59,736 nt of DNA from Lachnospiraceae bacterium. GTDB taxonomy: Bacteria; Bacillota; Clostridia; Lachnospirales; Lachnospiraceae. A model generated the notes under the pieces. The model saw nothing but the letters and a program-made list of their open reading frames with translations. It ran no database searches and was not told the origin of the DNA. This document shows, one piece after another, positions 53,215-59,736 of this stretch. Location: NCBI GenBank assembly GCA_029099805.1, contig JAQXOR010000176.1:1-59736 (forward strand), read 5' to 3'. Both the position numbers and the translations under genes were made by a program. Numbering within the stretch: the first letter of the stretch is position 1; every line of letters begins with the position of its first letter.

Positions 53215-53772
53215 TTATTCACCTCTCCTATCTTGTTCATAAAAGAAATCAATCATTCCTACTACATCTTTAGGAGTACAATTATCTCCATTCATAATGG
53301 TGTAATCACACAAAGCTTCAATGTTTTTAAAATCCTTTTTGTCAGCTTTTAATCTACGCTTTGCTTCCTTCGGATTATCTCCACGCTTCTTTAAACGCTT
53401 CTTTAAGGTTTTATTATCACACATAATATAGAAGATAGTATAATTAATATCCTTACGCCCCTTGATTGCTTTAATACCATCCGGGTTCATAATAAGAACA
53501 CTATTATCATCATTGAAGCATTCAGAAGATGTGCCGTAGAACCAACGCTCTCCTGAAGCAACATCATAATATGTAGTCTCTACAAAGAATCCTTCAGATT
53601 GCTTTTTAAGAAATTCGCAAGATGAAATAAAATGATAAGTAACACCATCAATTTCTCCCTCACGCATTGATCTAGTGGTATATGTAACCACTCTTTTATA
53701 CTTACCATCTTTAATCAGCTCTTCTTGTATACTTGTTTTACCACTACCCGATTTACCTACTAAGATAATCAT
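53215..53772 (-). CDS. Guanylate kinase-like nucleotide kinase
   Basis: 185 residues. P-loop VGKSGSGKTS and the guanylate kinase signature TYTTRSMREGEIDGVTYHF, plus KRLKKRGDNP in the lid. Converts (d)GMP to (d)GDP, fitting the element's dNTP set. ATGA overlap with the upstream gene. Confidence 0.9.
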   Translation of the reverse strand: MIILVGKSGSGKTSIQEELIKDGKYKRVVTYTTRSMREGEIDGVTYHFISSCEFLKKQSEGFFVETTYYDVASGERWFYGTSSECFNDDNSVLIMNPDGIKAIKGRKDINYTIFYIMCDNKTLKKRLKKRGDNPKEAKRRLKADKKDFKNIEALCDYTIMNGDNCTPKDVVGMIDFFYEQDRRGE

Positions 53773-54341
53773 TCAACATTCTCCTTCCCTAAACACAATT
53801 CCTTAAAATACGGCAGAGTTTCAACCCATGCGCAAAACTCTCTCCACTCCGGAAGCCTGTGATTTTTTCTCTGGGTATAAATCGTCTTTAACTGGCGATA
53901 ATTGGTGGTCATAGCCGCCGTCAGTTTAAAGCCGCAAGGGTTGGAGTACAGAAGACGCAAATAATCCTCCGGATCATTGGTCTCGTTATACTTATCCTTT
54001 AACTCATTCATAATGGCAATCATACGCTTGTCCGTATACTCACTGTATTGATTGTCTAAATCAAACTTTGCAATGCGGTGCATGGTGGACTGACTGGAAA
54101 TAAAATCAAGGAAATGATACCGCTCCGCTTCTGTCCATGCCTTCACCGTAAAGGTCAAGTCAAACTGTACAATAATCCCGGTCATAAACTGGTCGTGTCC
54201 GCTTCCCGGTGCAGCATTACCAAGCTTGTAAGTGGTCGGTACAAGATCTCCATTAAGCTTTTCAATATCAACTGCCATTGGAAACTTACTTCCACGAATT
54301 GCATTCTCTAATCCGTACACATGTACATTACTTATTACCAT
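53769..54341 (-). CDS. Phage protein, possible ThyX-like (flavin-dependent thymidylate synthase) relative
   Basis: 190 residues, no membrane segment. GSGHDQFMTG, TEAERYHFLDFISSQSTMH and LKTIYTQRKNHRLPEW recall the His/Gln/Arg pattern of ThyX folds, but the RHR-x7-S signature is not present. Location amid nucleotide-metabolism genes supports the idea. Low certainty; codon use is closer to host GC than its neighbours. Confidence 0.4.
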   Translation of the reverse strand: MVISNVHVYGLENAIRGSKFPMAVDIEKLNGDLVPTTYKLGNAAPGSGHDQFMTGIIVQFDLTFTVKAWTEAERYHFLDFISSQSTMHRIAKFDLDNQYSEYTDKRMIAIMNELKDKYNETNDPEDYLRLLYSNPCGFKLTAAMTTNYRQLKTIYTQRKNHRLPEWREFCAWVETLPYFKELCLGKENVE

Positions 54342-54356
54342 GTTTTCACTCCTTTT

Positions 54357-54380
54357 AATAATATTGTTTAGTTGTTATTA
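54357..54380. repeat. 20-bp repeat copy 1 near the hydrolase gene
   Basis: AATAATATTGTTTAGTTGTT at 54357; related copies at 55015 and 55078. See the operator hypothesis. Confidence 0.5.
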
Positions 54381-55007
54381 TTTATAAAAATCATGATTAG
54401 CTGCGTCTCTAAATATCCATGTTAGATTTTTGGCAGCCCACGATTTTCCACCTGTACTATCAAAAAACAAAGCCCCTTGTGCAGTATCGCCCTTAAATGC
54501 CTTTTCACACGCAAGCATAGTACTCTCTGTAATTTCTACTATTTTATATCTACCATTTGCAACGACTTCAAATTGATTTCTTGCCAACAAATTTGACTTT
54601 AGGTCGCCATCCCACCATCCTGCTTCCAGTCTATTAAATATAACAGAAGCTACATTGGCTTTGGTTTCAACAGTTCCACCGGTCACTTCCGCTTCTACTA
54701 TTCTAAATAATAATTCCAACTCTTCTTCCGTAAACTCTGTATACAATGAATGGGAAGTTGCAAACGGATGAGTGACTATTGGCTCTGGGGTTGGTGTATT
54801 CATTGGTACCGGTGTCGCTGTTGGAGTTGGTTCCAGAGTCGGCGTGGGTAACGGCGTAGGGGTTGGCGTTAATGTTGTAACAGGGGTCGGAGTAATCGGC
54901 TCTAGCTTTTTCTTTGAAAAGCTTGCGTAACAAAGCCCTATAACCAATACTACTCCAAGTAATGTGATTAAAATAATTTCTTTTTGTTTATTCTTAAACA
55001 TTTTCAT
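54378..55007 (-). CDS. SleB-type cell-wall hydrolase, membrane-anchored with Pro/Thr linker
   Basis: 209 residues: one N-terminal membrane helix, a Pro-Thr rich linker (about 35-80, repeated TPTP units) and a Hydrolase_2/SleB domain with LFRIVEAEVTGG (catalytic Glu), ASVIFNRLEAGWW and GALFFDSTGG. Cortex-lytic type lytic transglycosylase/hydrolase. On a phage it could act in lysis or in remodelling the wall during sporulation of the host. It has its own promoter and flanking repeats. Confidence 0.88.
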   Translation of the reverse strand: MKMFKNKQKEIILITLLGVVLVIGLCYASFSKKKLEPITPTPVTTLTPTPTPLPTPTLEPTPTATPVPMNTPTPEPIVTHPFATSHSLYTEFTEEELELLFRIVEAEVTGGTVETKANVASVIFNRLEAGWWDGDLKSNLLARNQFEVVANGRYKIVEITESTMLACEKAFKGDTAQGALFFDSTGGKSWAAKNLTWIFRDAANHDFYK

Positions 55008-55014
55008 CTCCGTG

Positions 55015-55097
55015 AATAATATTGTTTAGTTATTATGTGTATACTATATCATCTTCTGTATCATTTGTCAATACCCAAATAATATTATTTAGTTGTC
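55015..55097. repeat. 20-bp repeat copies 2 and 3 flanking the hydrolase promoter
   Basis: AATAATATTGTTTAGTTATT at 55015-55034 lies at the expected transcription start of the hydrolase, and AATAATATTATTTAGTTGTC at 55078-55097 just upstream of the -35. A third copy is at 54357. Operator pair around one promoter, spaced about 62 bp. Confidence 0.55.
55043..55071 (-). promoter_or_regulatory. Promoter of the SleB-type hydrolase
   Basis: Minus strand TTGACA (55066-55071) and TATAGT (55043-55048), 17-bp spacer. Confidence 0.8.
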
Positions 55098-55399
55098 TTT
55101 TCTTCAATTGCCTGTTTAATATGTCTTATCTCGGTTTCAAGAGTGTAACATTTATATGCTTTTTCTTTCAACACATCGTATAAATCTCTGTCATAAATAG
55201 GATTTACAAACTCTATACCAATCTTCTCTACTATAGCTCCTTCAGGGGCATAGGATACATAAACACAATCGTTTTTATCATCTACTTTTGTAACAAATAA
55301 GAATTTATTCCTTCGGTATGAATCCAGTAAGCTGGTATATATATGTTTCTCAACATCTGGTATAGCTACTTTCAATCCAGTATATAATAATTTAATCAT
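55085..55399 (-). CDS. Uncharacterised element protein (104 aa)
   Basis: From ATG 55399 (GGAGAT upstream); the longer reading overlaps the next gene. Starts MIKLLYTGLKVAIPDVEKHI; helix-rich, Tyr/Lys-rich, charged tail. No known motif. Confidence 0.6.
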   Translation of the reverse strand: MIKLLYTGLKVAIPDVEKHIYTSLLDSYRRNKFLFVTKVDDKNDCVYVSYAPEGAIVEKIGIEFVNPIYDRDLYDVLKEKAYKCYTLETEIRHIKQAIEEKTTK

Positions 55400-55427
55400 A
55401 ACACATCTCCTATATTGAGTATTCTCT

Positions 55428-55637
55428 TTATCTGTAAATCTGAAATCTCTTCGCACTAACCCATTTCCACTGATTATCCTCATAAATAAGAAACTGCGGA
55501 TAGCCGCTTTTATCATCTCTTACAGAGTATACCTTTGTTTCTGCCGGGACATCCATAAACTCTTTCCGGAAGCCTCCATTAGAAGGTGTAACAACATAGG
55601 TCTTTTCTGTTTTTTTCTTATCGTATACAGTAAACAT
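55428..55637 (-). CDS. Uncharacterised element protein (69 aa)
   Basis: MFTVYDKKKTEKTYVVTPSN start, beta-rich, with FLIYEDNQWKWVSAKRF near the end. ATG follows GGAGGTG. Preceded by a TTTGATT leader motif shared with other small genes. Confidence 0.6.
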   Translation of the reverse strand: MFTVYDKKKTEKTYVVTPSNGGFRKEFMDVPAETKVYSVRDDKSGYPQFLIYEDNQWKWVSAKRFQIYR

Positions 55638-55650
55638 AATTCACCTCCGT

Positions 55651-55670
55651 TAATCAAACTCTGATTTCAT
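55651..55670 (-). repeat. TTTGATT leader motif, copy
   Basis: AGTTTGATTAACGGAGG on the minus strand directly abuts the ribosome site of the 69-aa gene; similar copies precede other small genes (near 56375 and 59368). Confidence 0.45.
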
Positions 55671-55855
55671 TTTAAAATACATTTTATTAAATCTATAATT
55701 TTATAAATCAATAGAATTATTAACCAAGAACCGCCATACCCTAAAAGAAATCCGAAACAAATATTCCATAAATGTTCATCTGACCAATAATCATAGTTAA
55801 ACCAAAAGATGGCACCGATAATACCGCAAATTAATGTTAAAATATGTATCCACAT
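55667..55855 (-). CDS. Small two-helix membrane protein (62 aa)
   Basis: Two hydrophobic helices (about 3-19 and 32-55) around the loop YDYWSDEHLW. Could be a holin-like or superinfection protein, but no family is recognised. Good ribosome site. Confidence 0.6.
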   Translation of the reverse strand: MWIHILTLICGIIGAIFWFNYDYWSDEHLWNICFGFLLGYGGSWLIILLIYKIIDLIKCILK

Positions 55856-55880
55856 ATTACCTCCTTATGAAATGCTGCTT

Positions 55881-56015
55881 TTATTTCTTTTGAAATTTGT
55901 CTATAATACGATTTACCCAACGTGGTAAAAAGTATCTCCAATGTGCGTGATTCTCCCACAGAAATCTTTTAAAATAAATTTCATTTATTATCTTTGCTTT
56001 CAATTCTCTAATCAT
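55881..56015 (-). CDS. Small basic protein (44 aa)
   Basis: ATG at 56015 preceded by GGAGAAAA; basic, aromatic-rich helix (NEIYFKRFLWENHAHWRYFL). Missed by long-ORF criteria. Real translation is inferred from spacing between flanking genes and the ribosome site. Confidence 0.5.
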   Translation of the reverse strand: MIRELKAKIINEIYFKRFLWENHAHWRYFLPRWVNRIIDKFQKK

Positions 56016-56047
56016 ACTTTTCTCCAACCAAAGTGTTATTTTATTCA

Positions 56048-56359
56048 CTACAATAACGAAGCCAACTTCTTTGCAAGAAGCTCTTTGGCATTTTTATCAA
56101 TAAAATCTGCAAGCACTTGTTCAGTTCTATCCTTTACAAACTGATCAAGGGTTACACCCTGAATCTTTCTTTCACTATCCCAAGAAGATGCATTTATCAA
56201 TCTTTGGATTCTTTTATCTACTATTTTCAAAATAGCATCATCAAGGTTCTTTAACACTAATTGCTCTGCATACTTGTCCATTGCAATCTTAACCTTTTCT
56301 TCTAATTCATCATTCTCTACCGATAAATTTAAAATCATTTTTGGATTTTGTTTTGTCAT
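56048..56359 (-). CDS. Uncharacterised helical element protein (103 aa)
   Basis: Starts MTKQNPKMILNLSVENDELE; mostly helical with repeated Lys/Glu and a DKNAKELLAKKLASLL tail. SD GGAGGAAAATAATT before ATG. Perhaps a small DNA-associated phage protein. Confidence 0.6.
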   Translation of the reverse strand: MTKQNPKMILNLSVENDELEEKVKIAMDKYAEQLVLKNLDDAILKIVDKRIQRLINASSWDSERKIQGVTLDQFVKDRTEQVLADFIDKNAKELLAKKLASLL

Positions 56360-56374
56360 AATTATTTTCCTCCT

Positions 56375-56394
56375 TAAATCAAACTTTGTTTTTA
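56375..56394 (-). repeat. TTTGATT leader motif, copy
   Basis: AAAGTTTGATTTAAGGAGG on the minus strand precedes the 103-aa gene's start; related to copies at 55651 and 59368. Confidence 0.45.
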
Positions 56395-56670
56395 TTGCTC
56401 CTCTTTCTTATATGGACATTTCATATTGCAATCCTCTGCACAATATGCGTCAGCCGTACATGCTGCGTTATATCTCCAATCACACTCTGCTTGATTAAAT
56501 TCTCTTTGTTTTTTATTGTCCGTATCTTCTGTAAGGGTTTTATATAACTCTTCTGCTTCTACACCATTAAACATTTTTAACACTATATCCTTTTCGCTAT
56601 CCACCACTGATAAAACAGTGATTCTTTCTTCTTCGAAAATTTCATACTCAATCATTAATGTTTTAACCAT
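56392..56670 (-). CDS. Small protein with Cys-rich C-terminus (92 aa)
   Basis: From ATG 56670 (GGAGGTGG upstream). N-terminal strand-rich part; tail has CDWRYNAACTADAYCAEDC and NMKCPYKK with six Cys, a likely metal or Fe-S site. No family recognised. Confidence 0.6.
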   Translation of the reverse strand: MVKTLMIEYEIFEEERITVLSVVDSEKDIVLKMFNGVEAEELYKTLTEDTDNKKQREFNQAECDWRYNAACTADAYCAEDCNMKCPYKKEEQ

Positions 56671-56699
56671 TTTCCACCTCCGACCAAATGTTAATTTGA

Positions 56700-56948
56700 T
56701 TACAAGCTCCATAAGGCACTTGTAATAGCCTGCTTTACTTCTTCATCTGTGTAATTACCAACAACTTGATGAGTAAAGTAATCATATATTAATTTCATCA
56801 ATTCATCATTTTCTGCTATAAGCTTATATTTATCTGCTTCTGTTTCTACATAATTACGACATTTATTAATGGCAAAATCAGTTGACATTGAATAAAGATT
56901 TCTAAATGTCGCACAGTCTTCAGCTTTTTTACAATGATAACAAAGCAT
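56700..56948 (-). CDS. Small protein with N-terminal CxxC (82 aa)
   Basis: Starts MLCYHCKKAEDCATFRNLYS (C-x2-C-x5-C), then a charged helix and a C-terminal helix. Probable zinc-binding phage regulator. GAGGTGAG ribosome site. Confidence 0.6.
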   Translation of the reverse strand: MLCYHCKKAEDCATFRNLYSMSTDFAINKCRNYVETEADKYKLIAENDELMKLIYDYFTHQVVGNYTDEEVKQAITSALWSL

Positions 56949-56985
56949 TTACTCACCTCGATTCCAAAATCAAATATTAGTTCTA

Positions 56986-57186
56986 TCACCCAAACCGTCT
57001 ATTGTGGTCGTAATGGCACTCCACAGCCTTGTGCAACTTATAGGCTAACTTCTCAATCTCGCTCAGACACTTTCGAGCCTCCTCTACTGTTCGTGGAAAC
57101 GACTGAGACGCAATCCTAATAATTCCATTAATTGATTCCATAGTATTCTCATATTCTGTTTCGCTCATAACTAACTCTCTTGTCAT
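56986..57186 (-). CDS. Uncharacterised element protein (66 aa)
   Basis: All-helical, polar (SETEYENTMESINGII), ends HYDHNRRFG. ATG overlaps the stop of a 37-codon gene upstream (ATGA). Confidence 0.55.
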   Translation of the reverse strand: MTRELVMSETEYENTMESINGIIRIASQSFPRTVEEARKCLSEIEKLAYKLHKAVECHYDHNRRFG

Positions 57187-57296
57187 AATTTACACCTCCG
57201 CATCTCTACAGGTTCGTCTTCTAATTCATTTATTACTTTCCAACCTATTATCAAAGCTCTTATGTTATCAATAATTCGCTCTATTAACTTAATCAT
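57183..57296 (-). CDS. Small helical protein (37 aa)
   Basis: ATG at 57296 after GGAGGGCGA; MIKLIERIIDNIRALIIGWK start, amphipathic helix. Too short for most ORF filters; the ribosome site and coupling to the next gene support it. Confidence 0.5.
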   Translation of the reverse strand: MIKLIERIIDNIRALIIGWKVINELEDEPVEMRRCKL

Positions 57297-57323
57297 TCGC
57301 CCTCCGATAAAAGCAAAATTTGA

Positions 57324-57683
57324 TTAACTACACTCTTCAAACATAATTAGTTCGAGCTTTGGTATGAACTTAGGGTCTTTTGTGATGACTCCTAACTCCT
57401 GTAACTTAATTAATTCTGCTTCTACATATCCACGACTACGAACAACTTCTTCAGAATCAATCTTGACTGTTTCAAATTCATATTGATCTCCAGCACCAAG
57501 AATATATCCGAAATACAAATATGTACCACTCATGGGGTCATCGAATAACTGAATCTTACCTTTTCTCTGATAACAGAAATAATCTTCACCCTCATCAGTC
57601 CATTTCCAATCTTTTAACTTGTCACAGTCCATACCGGTTAAATCGTAACCGTTAATTAAATAATATCTTCTATCTACACTCAT
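57324..57683 (-). CDS. Uncharacterised element protein (119 aa)
   Basis: Starts MSVDRRYYLINGYDLTGMDC; Asp/Glu and aromatic rich, alternating strands (YFCYQRKGKIQLFDD, TYLYFGYILGAG). Acidic product. No family recognised. Confidence 0.6.
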   Translation of the reverse strand: MSVDRRYYLINGYDLTGMDCDKLKDWKWTDEGEDYFCYQRKGKIQLFDDPMSGTYLYFGYILGAGDQYEFETVKIDSEEVVRSRGYVEAELIKLQELGVITKDPKFIPKLELIMFEECS

Positions 57684-57720
57684 ATTTATTCCTTTCTACC
57701 AAACCAAAGAGTTGATTTAT

Positions 57721-58059
57721 CTACCCTACCCAAATAACTATTGTTTTTACGAACTCTGTCTGTTTGATTTTTTCTTGAATCATTTTTGCATAATCTTCAT
57801 CGGATAAATCCTTATACTCTTCTTCATATGCTAAATCATTTGATAGAGCATCTTCATATGTATCCTCATCCATCCACTGATCGCTATATAGAGTAAGATA
57901 TTCAATTTCTCCACGACTCGCAGTGGCTTGAGTATATCCATATTCACCCGTCCATGCTTCTTCTCCGCAAAAAATAATAACCGGCAATTCAGGATTCTCA
58001 AGAATAAGATTTCTTAAAACCGTTGTATCACTCAACGAACAATCTTTTCTACTTGCCAT
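57721..58059 (-). CDS. Uncharacterised acidic element protein (112 aa)
   Basis: From ATG 58059 (GGAGGATATAG upstream). Very acidic; LILENPELPVIIFCGEEAW and VKTIVIWVG are hydrophobic strands. Overlaps the preceding small gene by 11 nt. Confidence 0.6.
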   Translation of the reverse strand: MASRKDCSLSDTTVLRNLILENPELPVIIFCGEEAWTGEYGYTQATASRGEIEYLTLYSDQWMDEDTYEDALSNDLAYEEEYKDLSDEDYAKMIQEKIKQTEFVKTIVIWVG

Positions 58060-58213
58060 TTCTATATCCTCCATTAAAGTAAAACTGTGCCCATTCGTAA
58101 TTCAAAATCTGACGTTTGGATAGAACTACCCAATCAGTCTCTCCGTCTTTGTCTATATAGTGGCAAATATACTCATCATGTTCTGTATCATTTCTTATAT
58201 CTTCTAATGTCAT
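58049..58213 (-). CDS. Uncharacterised small protein (54 aa)
   Basis: ATG at 58213 with GGTAGGTGAG upstream. Acidic N-terminus (TLEDIRNDTEHDEYI) and a Trp/Tyr-rich end. Not long enough for most ORF calls. Confidence 0.5.
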   Translation of the reverse strand: MTLEDIRNDTEHDEYICHYIDKDGETDWVVLSKRQILNYEWAQFYFNGGYRNGK

Positions 58214-58215
58214 AT

Positions 58216-58503
58216 TTACTCACCTACCAATATCCACAATCTTCTCTTCTTACTAACCTTCAGATTCTCAATAAAATCCAGCTTGTTTAACTCAACCATT
58301 AGTTCCGGTTTATTCCTTCTTATCTCGCTAACAGATGGATAGATACCAATATCAACTAGAATTTTTGGTAAGAATCTTTCTTCCGTGTAGTAGGTCTTAT
58401 CTCTACCTACTCTATTCCAATCATCTTCATCAAGTGAAAACATTGTAAATGGCTCTACAATTGGTTTTCCTATAACTATATTCTCTACATACATCTTCTT
58501 CAT
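58216..58503 (-). CDS. Uncharacterised element protein (95 aa)
   Basis: Starts MKKMYVENIVIGKPIVEPFT; Asp/Arg-rich middle, ends KKRRLWILVGE. Encoded 2 bp upstream of the 54-aa gene. Confidence 0.6.
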   Translation of the reverse strand: MKKMYVENIVIGKPIVEPFTMFSLDEDDWNRVGRDKTYYTEERFLPKILVDIGIYPSVSEIRRNKPELMVELNKLDFIENLKVSKKRRLWILVGE

Positions 58504-58537
58504 CCACCTTTCTATTCTAATAAAATGAATCTTTCAT

Positions 58538-58897
58538 CTATTCTCTATTTACCGGTACAAACTTTTGAAAGATGTCATCAATCCGCACCTGCTCCAAATG
58601 TTTGTATAACTCATATACTTCATCATAATCAAGCTGCCTATAATAACCTTGTTCAGTTCTCTCTGCTTCAAAGAAATGAATGTCTCCAATTTTTCCGCAA
58701 ATGGTACAATACGTACCTCGATGTGGATGCTCCCTTTCAATAAAGAGGCATTCAGTATATTCATGCTTGTGTTTGGACTTATTACTTGACTTTGAGGTTG
58801 ATGATTTAGTTTTTTTCTTATGCTTTGGTATTTCAGAGTTTTCAATTCCCGCAGCCTCTAATAATCCTTGCATCGTATCATCAAAAAACTTACTCAT
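58538..58897 (-). CDS. Small protein with Lys/Ser linker and zinc-ribbon-like part (119 aa)
   Basis: N-terminal acidic helix, a Lys/Ser-rich linker, then HRGTYCTICGKIGDIHFF (one C-x2-C pair with a following His), and a helical C-terminus. Probable nucleic-acid-binding phage protein. Confidence 0.6.
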   Translation of the reverse strand: MSKFFDDTMQGLLEAAGIENSEIPKHKKKTKSSTSKSSNKSKHKHEYTECLFIEREHPHRGTYCTICGKIGDIHFFEAERTEQGYYRQLDYDEVYELYKHLEQVRIDDIFQKFVPVNRE

Positions 58898-58900
58898 GTT

Positions 58901-59107
58901 TCACTCCTTAAAAGTATCTTTAGATATCATAATTTCATCTACAAAATGACAGTCCTCGAAATACGAAACTCTAACCTTACCGTCTATTAAATCAATCACC
59001 CACGAATCATCTTCATAAACTCTTTTAATTTTCGACTTCTCGTTCATACACTTAATCGGCGGCATGGGAATATCCACTGGCATTTTAGGCACACTATTGC
59101 TACGCAT
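58901..59107 (-). CDS. Uncharacterised element protein (68 aa)
   Basis: Starts with RSNSVPKMPVDIPMPP after the initiator Met, central strands (WVIDLIDGKVRVSYFED). GGAGGTG lies upstream of ATG. Confidence 0.55.
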   Translation of the reverse strand: MRSNSVPKMPVDIPMPPIKCMNEKSKIKRVYEDDSWVIDLIDGKVRVSYFEDCHFVDEIMISKDTFKE

Positions 59108-59135
59108 ATGAACACCTCCTGTTAAAAATAATATT

Positions 59136-59357
59136 CTATTTCTTTCTTCTCATTACCAATTCAAACTCAGTGTCTGGATATGTAATGGAATACTCTTCCT
59201 TCCCATCCATATTCCCAATAAACCATTCATATACTGCTCCAATTGCATCATCTGTTACATTTTCTTTTTTACCAGTCCACATATGTTTTTTGGGATCTTG
59301 TGTACCATAATAAATCGTATTAGTAATTGGACTAACCCCAAATCCTTTTGCCATATC
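59136..59357 (-). CDS. Small phage protein (73 aa)
   Basis: From ATG 59357 (GGAGGAAAATGAT). MAKGFGVSPITNTIYYGTQD recalls a small, widespread phage family of unknown function (I think DUF7446-like). Preceded by the TTTGATGGAGG motif. Confidence 0.6.
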   Translation of the reverse strand, partial: DMAKGFGVSPITNTIYYGTQDPKKHMWTGKKENVTDDAIGAVYEWFIGNMDGKEEYSITYPDTEFELVMRRKK

Positions 59358-59367
59358 ATTTTCCTCC

Positions 59368-59385
59368 ATCAAACTTCATTTTTAT
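59368..59385 (-). repeat. TTTGATT leader motif, copy
   Basis: GAAGTTTGATGGAGG on the minus strand abuts the ribosome site of the 73-aa gene. Confidence 0.4.
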
Positions 59386-59569
59386 CATATGGAAACAATC
59401 TCACCATATTGTACCTTATGCAATATTCCTCACATCCGTTAGAATAACGTGAATGAGATAATAATTTCCATCCTTCATCAATTTTCTTTTTAACATCAAC
59501 TTCGAATTCATTTGTTACTTCGGCTAGATTCCATCCACTCAATTCAATCGTTTCTACCCTATTTACCAT
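59369..59569 (-). CDS. Uncharacterised element protein (66 aa)
   Basis: From ATG 59569 (AGAGGTG upstream). Helical and acidic with CEEYCIRYN near the end. Its stop overlaps the ribosome-site region of the next gene. Confidence 0.55.
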   Translation of the reverse strand: MVNRVETIELSGWNLAEVTNEFEVDVKKKIDEGWKLLSHSRYSNGCEEYCIRYNMVRLFPYDKNEV

Positions 59570-59604
59570 CTTTTCACCTCTCAATAAAACGGCACATTTA
59601 TTGC

Positions 59605-59736
59605 CTAATCTATACCCATCTCTTTAAGTTTTTTATTCTGCATTTCAGTGCATTTCCTCTCGTCTATTTGATGGCATCCTCTTATTTTCCCAAAATATTC
59701 ACAAGACAAGTCACACACTGATTGCTTATATATTGT
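59605..59736 (-). CDS. Cys-rich small protein, 5' end beyond window
   Basis: Frame is open from the right edge to a TAG at 59605-59607. The visible 43 codons include CDLSCEYFGKIRGC and later a Cys (KCTEM), suggesting a metal-binding or zinc-finger-like part. Start lies outside the window. Confidence 0.45.
   Translation of the reverse strand, partial: TIYKQSVCDLSCEYFGKIRGCHQIDERKCTEMQNKKLKEMGID

Noticed and set aside
54780..54900. Tandem repeat in the hydrolase gene as a mobile element
   Set aside because: The repetition is the Pro/Thr linker codons of one protein.

Overview
The window looks like a chromosomal segment of an anaerobic, spore-forming Clostridia species, most likely Lachnospiraceae. 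The grounds are a complete Rnf ferredoxin:NAD+ oxidoreductase operon with the Gx and NusG-domain-II companions typical of that family, sporulation-linked genes (a ylbJ-like gene and the tail of an alpha/beta small acid-soluble spore protein), Gram-positive style ribosome binding sites, and a Clostridia-type natural-product cluster. The taxonomic call is inference; no rRNA or other marker is present.

Layout. 1-2.6 kb: end of an accessory operon (metallophosphoesterase plus winged-helix protein) with repeat-rich non-coding DNA and a broken Fic gene. 2.6-6.6 kb: a hybrid histidine kinase and a cytoplasmic alpha/beta esterase. 7.3-9.5 kb: an AgrC/AgrA-like two-component system followed by its own small operon (a 22-residue peptide and a 168-residue protein). 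9.8-20.9 kb: one long minus-strand RiPP (ribosomally made, modified peptide) operon. In transcription order it holds four tandem Cys-rich precursor peptides, a radical SAM/SPASM maturase, a subtilisin/P-loop fusion, two ABC exporters, an acyl carrier protein, a GH10 glycosidase, a BtrH-like protein and a glycosyltransferase-like protein. 21.1-29.9 kb: the rnfCDGEAB operon with NusG-II, Gx, lipoprotein and ApbE genes. 30-36.1 kb: VWA protein, macro-domain protein, a cobalamin-riboswitch operon (ECF S component plus transcobalamin-like lipoprotein) and a second hybrid kinase. 36.3-41.5 kb: a three-gene ABC exporter divergent from a DesK/DesR-like pair. 41.5-45.5 kb: housekeeping block tmcAL, ylbJ, coiled-coil gene, coaD, rsmD. 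45.6 kb to the right edge: an integrated element, probably a large temperate phage, inserted at the 3' end of a spore-protein gene. It carries integrase, excisionase, dUTPase, nrdD/nrdG, guanylate kinase, a homing endonuclease, a SleB-type hydrolase and many small genes of lower GC.

How it fits together. The strongest signal is a 40-bp box holding two direct repeats spaced 21 bp. It lies exactly 30 nt upstream of the -10 element of both the RiPP operon (20852-20891) and the 22-residue-peptide operon beside the AgrC/AgrA pair (7449-7488). The spacing is characteristic of LytTR regulators, so the local regulator very probably switches on both units. This makes 7.3-20.9 kb one regulated peptide-production system. 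Co-occurrence of an acyl carrier protein with a BtrH-like protein suggests acyl transfer onto the peptide, and a sugar-active enzyme pair suggests a glycan step. Both chemistries are inference.

Regulation visible elsewhere includes consensus promoters for rnf, the agr-like pair and the esterase, a B12 riboswitch, several intrinsic terminators, and operator-like repeats near the winged-helix gene, the DesKR pair and the phage hydrolase. No tRNA, rRNA or CRISPR array was seen.
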